Source of the DNA: an uncultured Bacilli bacterium
Lineage (GTDB): Bacteria; Bacillota_I; Bacilli_A; RFN20; DUOF01
Assembly (NCBI GenBank): GCA_934101685.1
Contig: CAKORZ010000029.1
Span: forward strand, 1 to 15,769
Length of the DNA stretch: 15,769 nucleotides
Reading direction: 5' to 3'
A model generated the notes under the pieces. It was not told the DNA's origin. It saw only the letters and a list, made by a program, of their open reading frames with translations, and ran no database searches. Positions 6,647-11,858 of this stretch are shown piece after piece (the stretch's first letter is position 1; the number at the start of each line of letters is the position of its first letter). The position numbers were made by a program, and so were the translations under genes.

Positions 6647-6982
6647 ATGGATAACAAGAATTATATAGGTAAAAAAGTTTTTGTGAAAATAGATAGACCT
6701 TTAGGATGTAAACATCCAAATCATGGTTTTATATATCCAGTTAATTATGGTTATATTCCTAATACTACCTCTGGAGATGGTGAAGAGTTAGATGTTTATG
6801 TTTTAGGTGAGCATACTCCCCTAGAAACTTTTGAAGGGATAGTAATAGCTATTATACATAGAATTAATGATAACGATGATAAATTAGTTGTTATGAAAGA
6901 TGGAAGAAATTACACTGATGATCAAATTCGTGCTTTAGTAGAATTTCAAGAACAATGGTTTGATTCAATAATAATTAGATAA
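6647..6982 (+). CDS. Short type I inorganic pyrophosphatase-like protein
   Basis: A 111-residue member of the family I pyrophosphatase fold: IDRPLGCKHPNHGFIYPVNYGYIPNT corresponds to the PVNYGYIP region, and DGEELDVYVLG (44-54) to the DGDPLDVLVL metal-binding signature, with D44, E46 and D49 in the places of three active-site acids. NDDKLVVM (about 76-83) matches the EDDK segment that carries another metal ligand and a lysine. It is much shorter than true Ppa (about 170-180 residues): the N-terminal strands with the family's Glu ligands and the C-terminal helix region are reduced. Short members like this are common in Clostridia-like genomes under the pyrophosphatase name; whether they hydrolyse pyrophosphate is not established to my knowledge. 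AAGGAG precedes the ATG. It follows the XRE gene by 20 bases, and no clear terminator separates it from the trpS leader promoter. Confidence 0.8.
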   Translation: MDNKNYIGKKVFVKIDRPLGCKHPNHGFIYPVNYGYIPNTTSGDGEELDVYVLGEHTPLETFEGIVIAIIHRINDNDDKLVVMKDGRNYTDDQIRALVEFQEQWFDSIIIR

Positions 6983-6989
6983 AAAAGTA

Positions 6990-7019
6990 TTGCAATTTAT
7001 TTTTTACTAGTAATATAAT
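6990..7019 (+). promoter_or_regulatory. Promoter of the trpS leader transcript
   Basis: TTGCAA (6990-6995), 18 bases, TATAAT (7014-7019). Transcription should start near 7026, only about 17 bases before the leader-peptide ATG, with the ribosome binding site AAAGGAGAG (7028-7036 region) at the very 5' end. The transcript therefore begins with the leader peptide gene. Confidence 0.7.
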
Positions 7020-7042
7020 AAAAATATAAAGGAGAGATAACT

Positions 7043-7075
7043 ATGTTTAATTCATTTAGTTGGTGGCGTAGATAA
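7043..7075 (+). CDS. Trp-codon leader peptide of trpS (MFNSFSWWRR)
   Basis: A ten-codon gene: Met-Phe-Asn-Ser-Phe-Ser-Trp-Trp-Arg-Arg-TAA. GGAG lies eight bases before the ATG, as good a site as those of the full genes around it. Two adjacent TGG codons (7061-7066) are remarkable in a window where Trp is rare. In known attenuators such as those of the trp operon in enterobacteria, translation of tandem Trp codons senses charged tRNA-Trp. Position between a promoter and the hairpins upstream of trpS makes the same role likely. The peptide itself probably has no function. It is too short for normal gene finders. Confidence 0.85.
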   Translation: MFNSFSWWRR

Positions 7076-7213
7076 TTTAGTGTTCACAAGATTATGTTTT
7101 GTGAATGCTTTCTAGTGTCACAAAACATATAAATGGATTAAAAATATTAATATAACTTTTTAATAACCTACTGGTATGTTTTGTAAAAATATATATCGGT
7201 AGGTTATTTTTTT
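7076..7213 (+). promoter_or_regulatory. Five-segment trpS attenuator (alternative hairpins)
   Basis: Between the leader peptide stop and trpS I can draw four mutually dependent hairpins. 1:2 is 7079-7089 with 7099-7109 (11 bp, two G-U). 2:3 is 7093-7104 with 7118-7129 (12 bp, perfect). 3:4 is 7120-7129 with 7175-7184 (10 bp, perfect), continued inside by 7135-7136 with 7167-7168 and 7137-7144 with 7157-7164; it takes up parts of the terminator's 5' arm. 4:5 is the terminator, 7162-7177 with 7193-7208. The decamer TATGTTTTGT is present twice, in segments 2 and 4, both complementary to segment 3, which is the expected design of a competition switch. No T-box sequence is visible. Model: ribosome stalled at Trp codons leaves segment 1 free, 1:2 forms, 3:4 forms, and trpS is read; ribosome at the stop codon covers segment 1, 2:3 forms, and the terminator folds. 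Confidence 0.8.
7162..7213 (+). terminator. Conditional terminator ahead of trpS
   Basis: AATAACCTACTGGTAT (7162-7177) pairs with 7193-7208 over 16 bp, two of them G-U, around a 15-base loop, followed by a T run to 7213. The trpS ribosome binding site AAAGGA (7217-7222) begins just after it. It has all the parts of an intrinsic terminator but sits inside the trpS leader, so it must be conditional. Confidence 0.88.
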
Positions 7214-7233
7214 AAGAAAGGAAAAATAAAAAA

Positions 7234-8223
7234 ATGAAAAAAGTTATGTTAACAGGAGTTAGACCTTCAGGAAATCTAACATTAGGGAATTATTTAGGAG
7301 CTATAAAAAACTTTGTAGACAGGCAAACAACTTACAAAAGTTATATATTCATCGCAGATTTACATGCTATTACTAGCCCTAAAGATCCTAAAAAATTAAA
7401 AGAATCAGTATATAATTGTATAGCTATGTATTTAGCATGTGGAGTCGATCCACAAAAAACTATGATCTTTAAGCAAAGTGATGTTTTGGAGCATGGAACA
7501 CTTGGCTTTATAATGACCTTCCAAACTAAAATGGGAGAATTATCTAGAATGACACAATTCAAATATAAATCTCAAGGAATGGGAAAAGAAGGAGTAGATA
7601 CAGGTTTATTTGTCTACCCTACACTAATGGTCGCAGATATTCTTTTATATAATACAAATATTGTACCTGTAGGAAAGGATCAACAACAACATGTAGAATT
7701 AACTAGAGATTTATCAGAAAGATTTAACAAAAGATATGGTACTACCTTTACTATGCCAGATGTTTATATCGCACCAGTTGCAAATAAAGTATTAAATTTA
7801 CAAAATCCACTTGAGAAAATGAATAAATCAGATAAAGGAGACAATAAAGGAACAATCTTTTTAATGGATGATATAAATGTTGCAAGGAAAAAAATCATGT
7901 CTGCTAAAACAGATAATTATAATAAAGTTCATTTTGATGAAGATAATCAGCCAGGAATATCAAACTTAATGAGTATACTATCAAAAATTACAAATGAATC
8001 ATTTGAATCTATAGAAAAAAGATATGAAAATAAAGGATATGGTGAATTCAAAAAAGAAGTAGCAAATGCTGTTTGCTCACTTCTAGAAGAAATTCAAGCT
8101 AGATTTAAAAAATACAATAATACTGAAATACTAGATGAAATAACTAAAAAAGGTGCAAGAAAAGCTAGAATAACTGCTAAAGAGACACTTAAAAGAGCAA
8201 CACATGCATTAGGGTTAAATTAA
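7234..8223 (+). CDS. trpS: Tryptophanyl-tRNA synthetase
   Basis: A 329-residue class Ic aminoacyl-tRNA synthetase that joins Trp to tRNA-Trp using ATP; full length for the bacterial enzyme. The HIGH-type motif is PSGNLTLGNY (11-20) and the KMSKS loop is KMNKS (195-199). GKDQQQHVELTRDL (148-160) and MVADILLY (132-139) are the family's Trp and adenylate pocket segments. AAAGGA lies 11 bases before the ATG. The protein contains no Trp at all; the position near residue 92 where many bacterial TrpRS carry their single Trp holds Phe (LGFIMTF). Expression appears to be set by the leader peptide attenuator directly upstream. A strong terminator follows. Confidence 0.97.
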   Translation: MKKVMLTGVRPSGNLTLGNYLGAIKNFVDRQTTYKSYIFIADLHAITSPKDPKKLKESVYNCIAMYLACGVDPQKTMIFKQSDVLEHGTLGFIMTFQTKMGELSRMTQFKYKSQGMGKEGVDTGLFVYPTLMVADILLYNTNIVPVGKDQQQHVELTRDLSERFNKRYGTTFTMPDVYIAPVANKVLNLQNPLEKMNKSDKGDNKGTIFLMDDINVARKKIMSAKTDNYNKVHFDEDNQPGISNLMSILSKITNESFESIEKRYENKGYGEFKKEVANAVCSLLEEIQARFKKYNNTEILDEITKKGARKARITAKETLKRATHALGLN

Positions 8224-8237
8224 CTAGTAAACGTTTT

Positions 8238-8272
8238 AAGAACTTGTTTTTATAAAAGACAAGTTCTTTTTT
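8238..8272 (+). terminator. Intrinsic terminator of trpS
   Basis: AAGAACTTGT (8238-8247) pairs perfectly with ACAAGTTCTT (8259-8268); four inner pairs extend the stem to 14 bp with an ATA loop, and a T run reaches 8272. Confidence 0.9.
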
Positions 8273-8328
8273 ATGCAAAAAGTAACACATTCATTATTAA
8301 TACATATTTTATTATAGGTGATTAACTC

Positions 8329-8754
8329 ATGAATAGATTTAATTCTTTATTTAATGTCTCTCAAATGACAAGAGGTGCTTCTCCTTTTGCAGTTGCTGGC
8401 GGTTCTTCCATTGGTTCTACTATTTCTAGAGGTGGACTACTATCGAAATTAGGTGGAGGCAAAATGTCTTTATCCGGTATTTTGACAGGGGCTCAAAAAA
8501 CCATAGGAACTGTAAATCAAATTATTCCCTTGTATAATCAAATAAAACCAATGGTTCAAAATTCTAAAGTCTTATTAAATGTAGCAAAAGGCATAAAAGG
8601 AGATGGATCATCAAAAGGATTATTTGGCTTAAAGAAAAGAAATAGAAGTTATTATCCTACAACTGAAGAAAAAATAATAGATGTTAAACAAGAAGAAAAA
8701 AAAGAAACAAAAAAAGAGAACACTAATTCTCCTTCTAAGCCTTATTTTTTATAA
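8329..8754 (+). CDS. YqfQ/VrrA-like protein
   Basis: A 141-residue protein resembling the Bacillus YqfQ (VrrA) family. The Gly/Ser-rich N-terminal 45 residues (GGSSIGSTISRGGLLSKLGGG) lead into a core at about 47-90, MSLSGILTGAQKTIGTVNQI then IPLYNQIKPMVQNSKVLLNV, which matches the family's QKxLxxxxQxxPxxxQYxPxVKN pattern. The last 40 residues are a charged, low-complexity Lys/Glu tail. No signal peptide. The family's function is unknown; in Bacillus it lies just upstream of cshB and nfo, whereas here it is about 3.4 kb away on the other strand. AGGTGAT lies eight bases before the ATG. It converges on an unrecognised gene with only 19 bases between and no G/C-containing terminator. Confidence 0.7.
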   Translation: MNRFNSLFNVSQMTRGASPFAVAGGSSIGSTISRGGLLSKLGGGKMSLSGILTGAQKTIGTVNQIIPLYNQIKPMVQNSKVLLNVAKGIKGDGSSKGLFGLKKRNRSYYPTTEEKIIDVKQEEKKETKKENTNSPSKPYFL

Positions 8755-8773
8755 AAAAGTATTTATACATATA

Positions 8774-9313
8774 TTATTTTCTTTTTTTACCTGGATTTGG
8801 AATTAACTTAATTCCTTTAAATTTATTATAACTTTTATTAGTAGCTAATCGCATTCTTTCTAAAAAGAAATTAATTTCATCCTTATTTAATTCTTCATCC
8901 ATCTTAAAGTTACATATAGATAATAATGTAACTTTAAATTTATCATCTGAGAATATTCCATTTTCAAGTATAAATGTATATCTTCCATTATCTTCTTCTC
9001 TACTTCTAATAGTAAAACTAGAATAAGTTTTACCATCAATATTTATTTTATATATACTGATTGGCTTTTCAATATAATAATCATTACGAGAAGCTATATT
9101 CATGTATAAATAATTTTGTTTTAAAATCTTTTTTGTAATTGTTTCAACAGAACAATTATATACATTGCCTGTATTAATATCCATTATTTTAGTATGAGCA
9201 TCATTTAAAACACCACATATAAAATTATTATTGCTATTAGGATCATAATTGTCCACATCATCAACACATAAAAAAACTAAATTAGAACATAAATATTTAT
9301 TATTTTCTTCCAT
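8774..9313 (-). CDS. Unrecognised 179-residue protein
   Basis: I do not recognise this protein. It has no signal peptide or membrane segment. The sequence alternates hydrophobic strands with polar turns (NLVFLCVDDVDNYDP, FICGVLNDAHTKIMDINTGNVY, ISIYKINIDGKTYSSFTIRSR, GRYTFILENGIFSDDKFKVTLLSIC), suggesting a mainly beta fold, followed by a helical segment (LNKDEINFFLERMRLATNKSYNKF) and a basic tail PNPGKKRK. The start is supported by GGAG about ten bases upstream and by a candidate promoter at 9342-9370. It is flanked by the terminator of the EEP gene upstream and the convergent VrrA-like gene, so it seems to be expressed alone. Full coding potential and a good start make it a real gene; function unknown. 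Confidence 0.75.
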   Translation of the reverse strand: MEENNKYLCSNLVFLCVDDVDNYDPNSNNNFICGVLNDAHTKIMDINTGNVYNCSVETITKKILKQNYLYMNIASRNDYYIEKPISIYKINIDGKTYSSFTIRSREEDNGRYTFILENGIFSDDKFKVTLLSICNFKMDEELNKDEINFFLERMRLATNKSYNKFKGIKLIPNPGKKRK

Positions 9314-9341
9314 TACCTATTCACTCCACACTTACATATTA

Positions 9342-9370
9342 ATCTTACAATATTATTAGCTTAATTACAA
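9342..9370 (-). promoter_or_regulatory. Possible promoter of the 8774-9313 gene
   Basis: On the - strand TTGTAA (9370-9365), 17 bases, TAAGAT (9347-9342), lying between the EEP gene terminator and the ATG at 9313. The -35 is good, the -10 moderate. Confidence 0.45.
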
Positions 9371-9387
9371 GAAGTATTTTTTGTACT

Positions 9388-9409
9388 AAAAAAGGTCTAT
9401 ACAGACCTT
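9388..9409 (-). terminator. Intrinsic terminator of the dut-EEP operon
   Basis: On the - strand AAGGTCT, a four-base loop and AGACCTT (arms 9409-9403 and 9398-9392), with six T (9393-9388). The 5' arm begins in the stop codon of the EEP gene (9408-9410). Confidence 0.85.
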
Positions 9410-10517
9410 AGTTTAAAACAAATTTCATTTGTACAGGATTATGATCACTATATTTAAACATATCTTCTCCTTGTTTAATATTAGTAACATCATTTACTGT
9501 AACATTACTACTTACAATAAATCCATCTAAAACAACAGTATAATTTACATCTTTTTCATATGGTTTATCAGTACTTCTACAAGTTGGAATATTTTTACTA
9601 GTAGCAAACTTATACCCTTCAGCTAAATTTTCCTCTTCAAGTACATATACCCAACTAGGAACTTCTTGATCAGTTTCAAAAGTATTTAGGCTGCCTGCTA
9701 TATCGTGATTAAAATCTCCTCCAGCTATAACATAGTTTCCTTTTTCTCTTTCCTCTTCTAAAATACTATTTAATAATTCAAGTTGCTTTTTACGATATAC
9801 TCCACCTTCATCATATGCAGATAAATGAACATTAATTAGAACTAACTCTTTATCACCATCTACTTTAAATCTAGTAATCATAAAGCATCTATCTAAATCA
9901 AAAAATTTAGTAGGAAAAGATTCATCAATTGGTAATTTATACCTTTTTGCTTCTTGAATTTTATAGTTAGCTAAAGTTACAATTCCAGCTTCTGTTTTCC
10001 CTATTGGATCATTAAAAGGATATAGTAAATATGCACTATGGAAATTAGATGCATATACACTAGAATAATCTTTAAATTCATCCATTATCATTTGGTATTG
10101 ATTAACATCATAACTTCTATCTGCTTTTTTATCTACCTCTTGGAAAAACATAAAATCAGCATTTAAATCTTTAATTGTGCTTATTGCTCCATTGGTATTC
10201 TCTAAAACAACATCTTTACTTCTAGCAGTAGAATATTTTCCCTTAACATAAGTTCCATCTTTCATATGTCCTTCATCCATAAAGAAAGAATATTCTTGAT
10301 TATAAGCACCAAAACCTATGTTATAAGTTGAAATTGTATATTCTCTACTACGGGAAACAACTACATTTTCACTATTCCTATCTGCTTCAATATCAACTAT
10401 ATCATCATATCTATAGTATTGTAACATTACATATCCTAAATATCCACCAACTAAAATAACAAGAATAAGTAATATTATAGCTAGAGATATTAATACCCTT
10501 TTAAGTGTCTTATTCAT
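9408..10517 (-). CDS. Membrane-anchored endonuclease/exonuclease/phosphatase-family protein
   Basis: A 369-residue protein with one N-terminal hydrophobic helix (about 7-31) after a short basic stretch, probably a membrane anchor or uncleaved signal that places the catalytic domain outside the cell. There is no lipoprotein cysteine. The rest carries the marks of the EEP (DNase I-like, Mg-dependent phosphodiesterase) fold: TYNIGFG (64-70), FFQEVD with E127, INVHLSAYDEGG then RKKQL, AGGDFNHD, LDGFIVSSNV and the C-terminal SDHNPV with H359. The fold covers nucleases, sphingomyelinases and phosphoinositide phosphatases, and the substrate is not evident. Outside location would fit nuclease or phospholipase action on extracellular material. 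It starts two bases after the dUTPase stop, so the two are surely co-transcribed. AAGGA precedes the ATG inside the end of dut. Confidence 0.88.
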   Translation of the reverse strand: MNKTLKRVLISLAIILLILVILVGGYLGYVMLQYYRYDDIVDIEADRNSENVVVSRSREYTISTYNIGFGAYNQEYSFFMDEGHMKDGTYVKGKYSTARSKDVVLENTNGAISTIKDLNADFMFFQEVDKKADRSYDVNQYQMIMDEFKDYSSVYASNFHSAYLLYPFNDPIGKTEAGIVTLANYKIQEAKRYKLPIDESFPTKFFDLDRCFMITRFKVDGDKELVLINVHLSAYDEGGVYRKKQLELLNSILEEEREKGNYVIAGGDFNHDIAGSLNTFETDQEVPSWVYVLEEENLAEGYKFATSKNIPTCRSTDKPYEKDVNYTVVLDGFIVSSNVTVNDVTNIKQGEDMFKYSDHNPVQMKFVLN

Positions 10518-10519
10518 AA

Positions 10520-11092
10520 TTATTTTTCCTTGTTTGTAGAACCCATTCCACCAGTTCTAACATTATTTAAACAATTATCATCTCTAGTAACATAATAAGG
10601 CATAAATACACCTTGATTCATTTTAGATTCTAAGCCCTTATTTTCCCAATCTTTTTTACCATGATTAGTAAATGATACAAACATATGTCCCTCATTACTT
10701 TCATTATTAAAATAATCAGCATCTATTATTCCAATTTGATTAGATAATCTAACATTATATTTAAATCCAGTACCACTTCTAATAAATAAATTAAATATCT
10801 CATCATCATTCATATGAACCTTAAAACCTGTAGGTACTACAATAGTTTCACCTGGTTTTAAAGTAAAATCATATGGCGCATAAAAATCGTATCCACCTGC
10901 TCTTAAAGTAGATCTAGTAGGATATGGTAATGCTTCATATAATTTTTTTATTTTAGATTCACTAAGTTCTACAGTACAATTCTTTTTAACACCCTTAACA
11001 AATTCCTCAAAACTTACTTTTTCAAAATATCTATTCTGTCTTTTTTCCATTTCTATTTCTTCTAATAACTTCTTTAGTTTTTCTTTTTTCAT
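10520..11092 (-). CDS. dut: dUTP diphosphatase (dUTPase)
   Basis: A 190-residue trimeric-type dUTPase that hydrolyses dUTP to dUMP and pyrophosphate, keeping uracil out of DNA and feeding thymidylate synthesis. Motif 1 AGGYDFYA (65-72), motif 2 RSGTGFK (105-111), motif 3 GIIDADY (121-127, catalytic D124 and Y127), motif 4 MNQGVFMPY (158-166) and motif 5 RTGGMGSTNKEK (179-190). In motif 5 the usual stacking Phe of GGFGSTG is Met and the Gly after Thr is Asn. The first 55 residues or so are a Lys/Glu-rich extension not needed for the fold, making it about 40 residues longer than the common form. GAGGTG precedes the ATG. First gene of a two-gene operon with the EEP protein. Confidence 0.9.
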   Translation of the reverse strand: MKKEKLKKLLEEIEMEKRQNRYFEKVSFEEFVKGVKKNCTVELSESKIKKLYEALPYPTRSTLRAGGYDFYAPYDFTLKPGETIVVPTGFKVHMNDDEIFNLFIRSGTGFKYNVRLSNQIGIIDADYFNNESNEGHMFVSFTNHGKKDWENKGLESKMNQGVFMPYYVTRDDNCLNNVRTGGMGSTNKEK

Positions 11093-11113
11093 TTTATTCG
11101 CACCTCTAACTAT

Positions 11114-11122
11114 ATAATACCA
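11114..11122 (-). promoter_or_regulatory. Possible extended -10 promoter of dut
   Basis: On the - strand TGGTATTAT: TATTAT (11119-11114) with TG one base upstream, an extended -10 element. No clear -35. It lies between the trmK terminator and the dut ATG, about 22 bases before the latter. Confidence 0.4.
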
Positions 11123-11154
11123 TATTAATTAATTATTTCTTTAAAAATAGCATT

Positions 11155-11179
11155 AAAAAAACTAGGTTTTACCCTAGTT
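11155..11179 (-). terminator. Intrinsic terminator of the glyS-dnaG-sigA-trmK run
   Basis: On the - strand AACTAGG, a six-base loop and CCTAGTT (arms 11179-11173 and 11166-11160), followed by T to 11155. The 5' arm starts inside the trmK stop codon (11178-11180). Confidence 0.85.
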
Positions 11180-11858
11180 AAATTACTTTATTAATTAATT
11201 CCACTACATATTCTAACATCTTATAATTAGAACACTCTTTATCATTTATATTTTTCATTATTCCAAGGACATAGTCACGATGCTTACTCCATCTATTAAC
11301 AAACACATCACTTTTTTCTTTTAATAATACTGGTCCAAAGAATAATTCTTCTTTAGTATATGTAGCCTTTCCTTTTACAGCCTTAATAATTTCATAAAAT
11401 CTATCATCTTCATCTACAAGCTTTTCAAAAGCTATTTCATAGCCATTATTCATAAGCCAAATACGAACATTTTCTTCGTTATTATTAGGCTCTAATATTA
11501 ATGTATCAACTGATGATAATTTTTCCTTATCTTTATCTAAGATATCTACAATTAAACTTCCACCCATTCCACATATTGAAATAGTAGTAACATCTTTTTC
11601 TAGTTCGCTAATACCATTAGATAATACAGGAGTAACATAATTTCCTACCTCATATTTTTCTATATTTTTAACTGTAGCTTCATATGGTCCCTCGTTAACT
11701 TCACTAGCATATGCCCTAGTAACTTTACCATTTAATACAAGTGCTATAGGAAGTAAAGCATGGTCACTACCAATATCTGCTAAAACATTGCTTTGAGGTA
11801 CTAAATCATATATTGCTTGTAATCTTTTAGATAATTTTATATTATTAGTTGCTTTCAC
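11178..11858 (-). CDS. trmK: tRNA (adenine-22-N1)-methyltransferase TrmK
   Basis: A 226-residue SAM-dependent methyltransferase that makes m1A22 in tRNA. The opening KATNNIKLSKRLQAIYDLVP fits the family N-terminus (LSKRLxxxxxxxP). LADIGSDHALLPI is the SAM motif I, CGMGG the family signature, and LEPNNNEENVRIWLMNNGYEI then EDDRFYEII the C-terminal motifs; a helical tail follows. I choose the GTG at 11858 as start: it places LSKRL at the normal distance, with GGTGAT just upstream, while the longer open frame to 11963 would lie entirely in sigA. GTG and the sigA stop overlap by 14 bases, so translation is likely coupled to sigA. In Bacillus the next gene is the Nif3-like yqfO; here it is absent and a terminator follows. 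Confidence 0.93.
   Translation of the reverse strand: MKATNNIKLSKRLQAIYDLVPQSNVLADIGSDHALLPIALVLNGKVTRAYASEVNEGPYEATVKNIEKYEVGNYVTPVLSNGISELEKDVTTISICGMGGSLIVDILDKDKEKLSSVDTLILEPNNNEENVRIWLMNNGYEIAFEKLVDEDDRFYEIIKAVKGKATYTKEELFFGPVLLKEKSDVFVNRWSKHRDYVLGIMKNINDKECSNYKMLEYVVELINKVI

Noticed and set aside
7020..7233. T-box riboswitch upstream of trpS
   Set aside because: This was the first expectation for trpS in this phylum, but no AGGGTGGNACCGCG-like element is present, and the leader is short and contains a translated WW peptide with a different hairpin set.
7341..7562. - strand open frame inside trpS
   Set aside because: Antisense to conserved catalytic segments of trpS without start signals.
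8745..8785. A/T runs between the VrrA-like gene and the convergent gene as a bidirectional terminator
   Set aside because: The possible stem is nearly all A-T with a long loop; the T run is explained by Lys codons of the convergent gene's KKRK tail.
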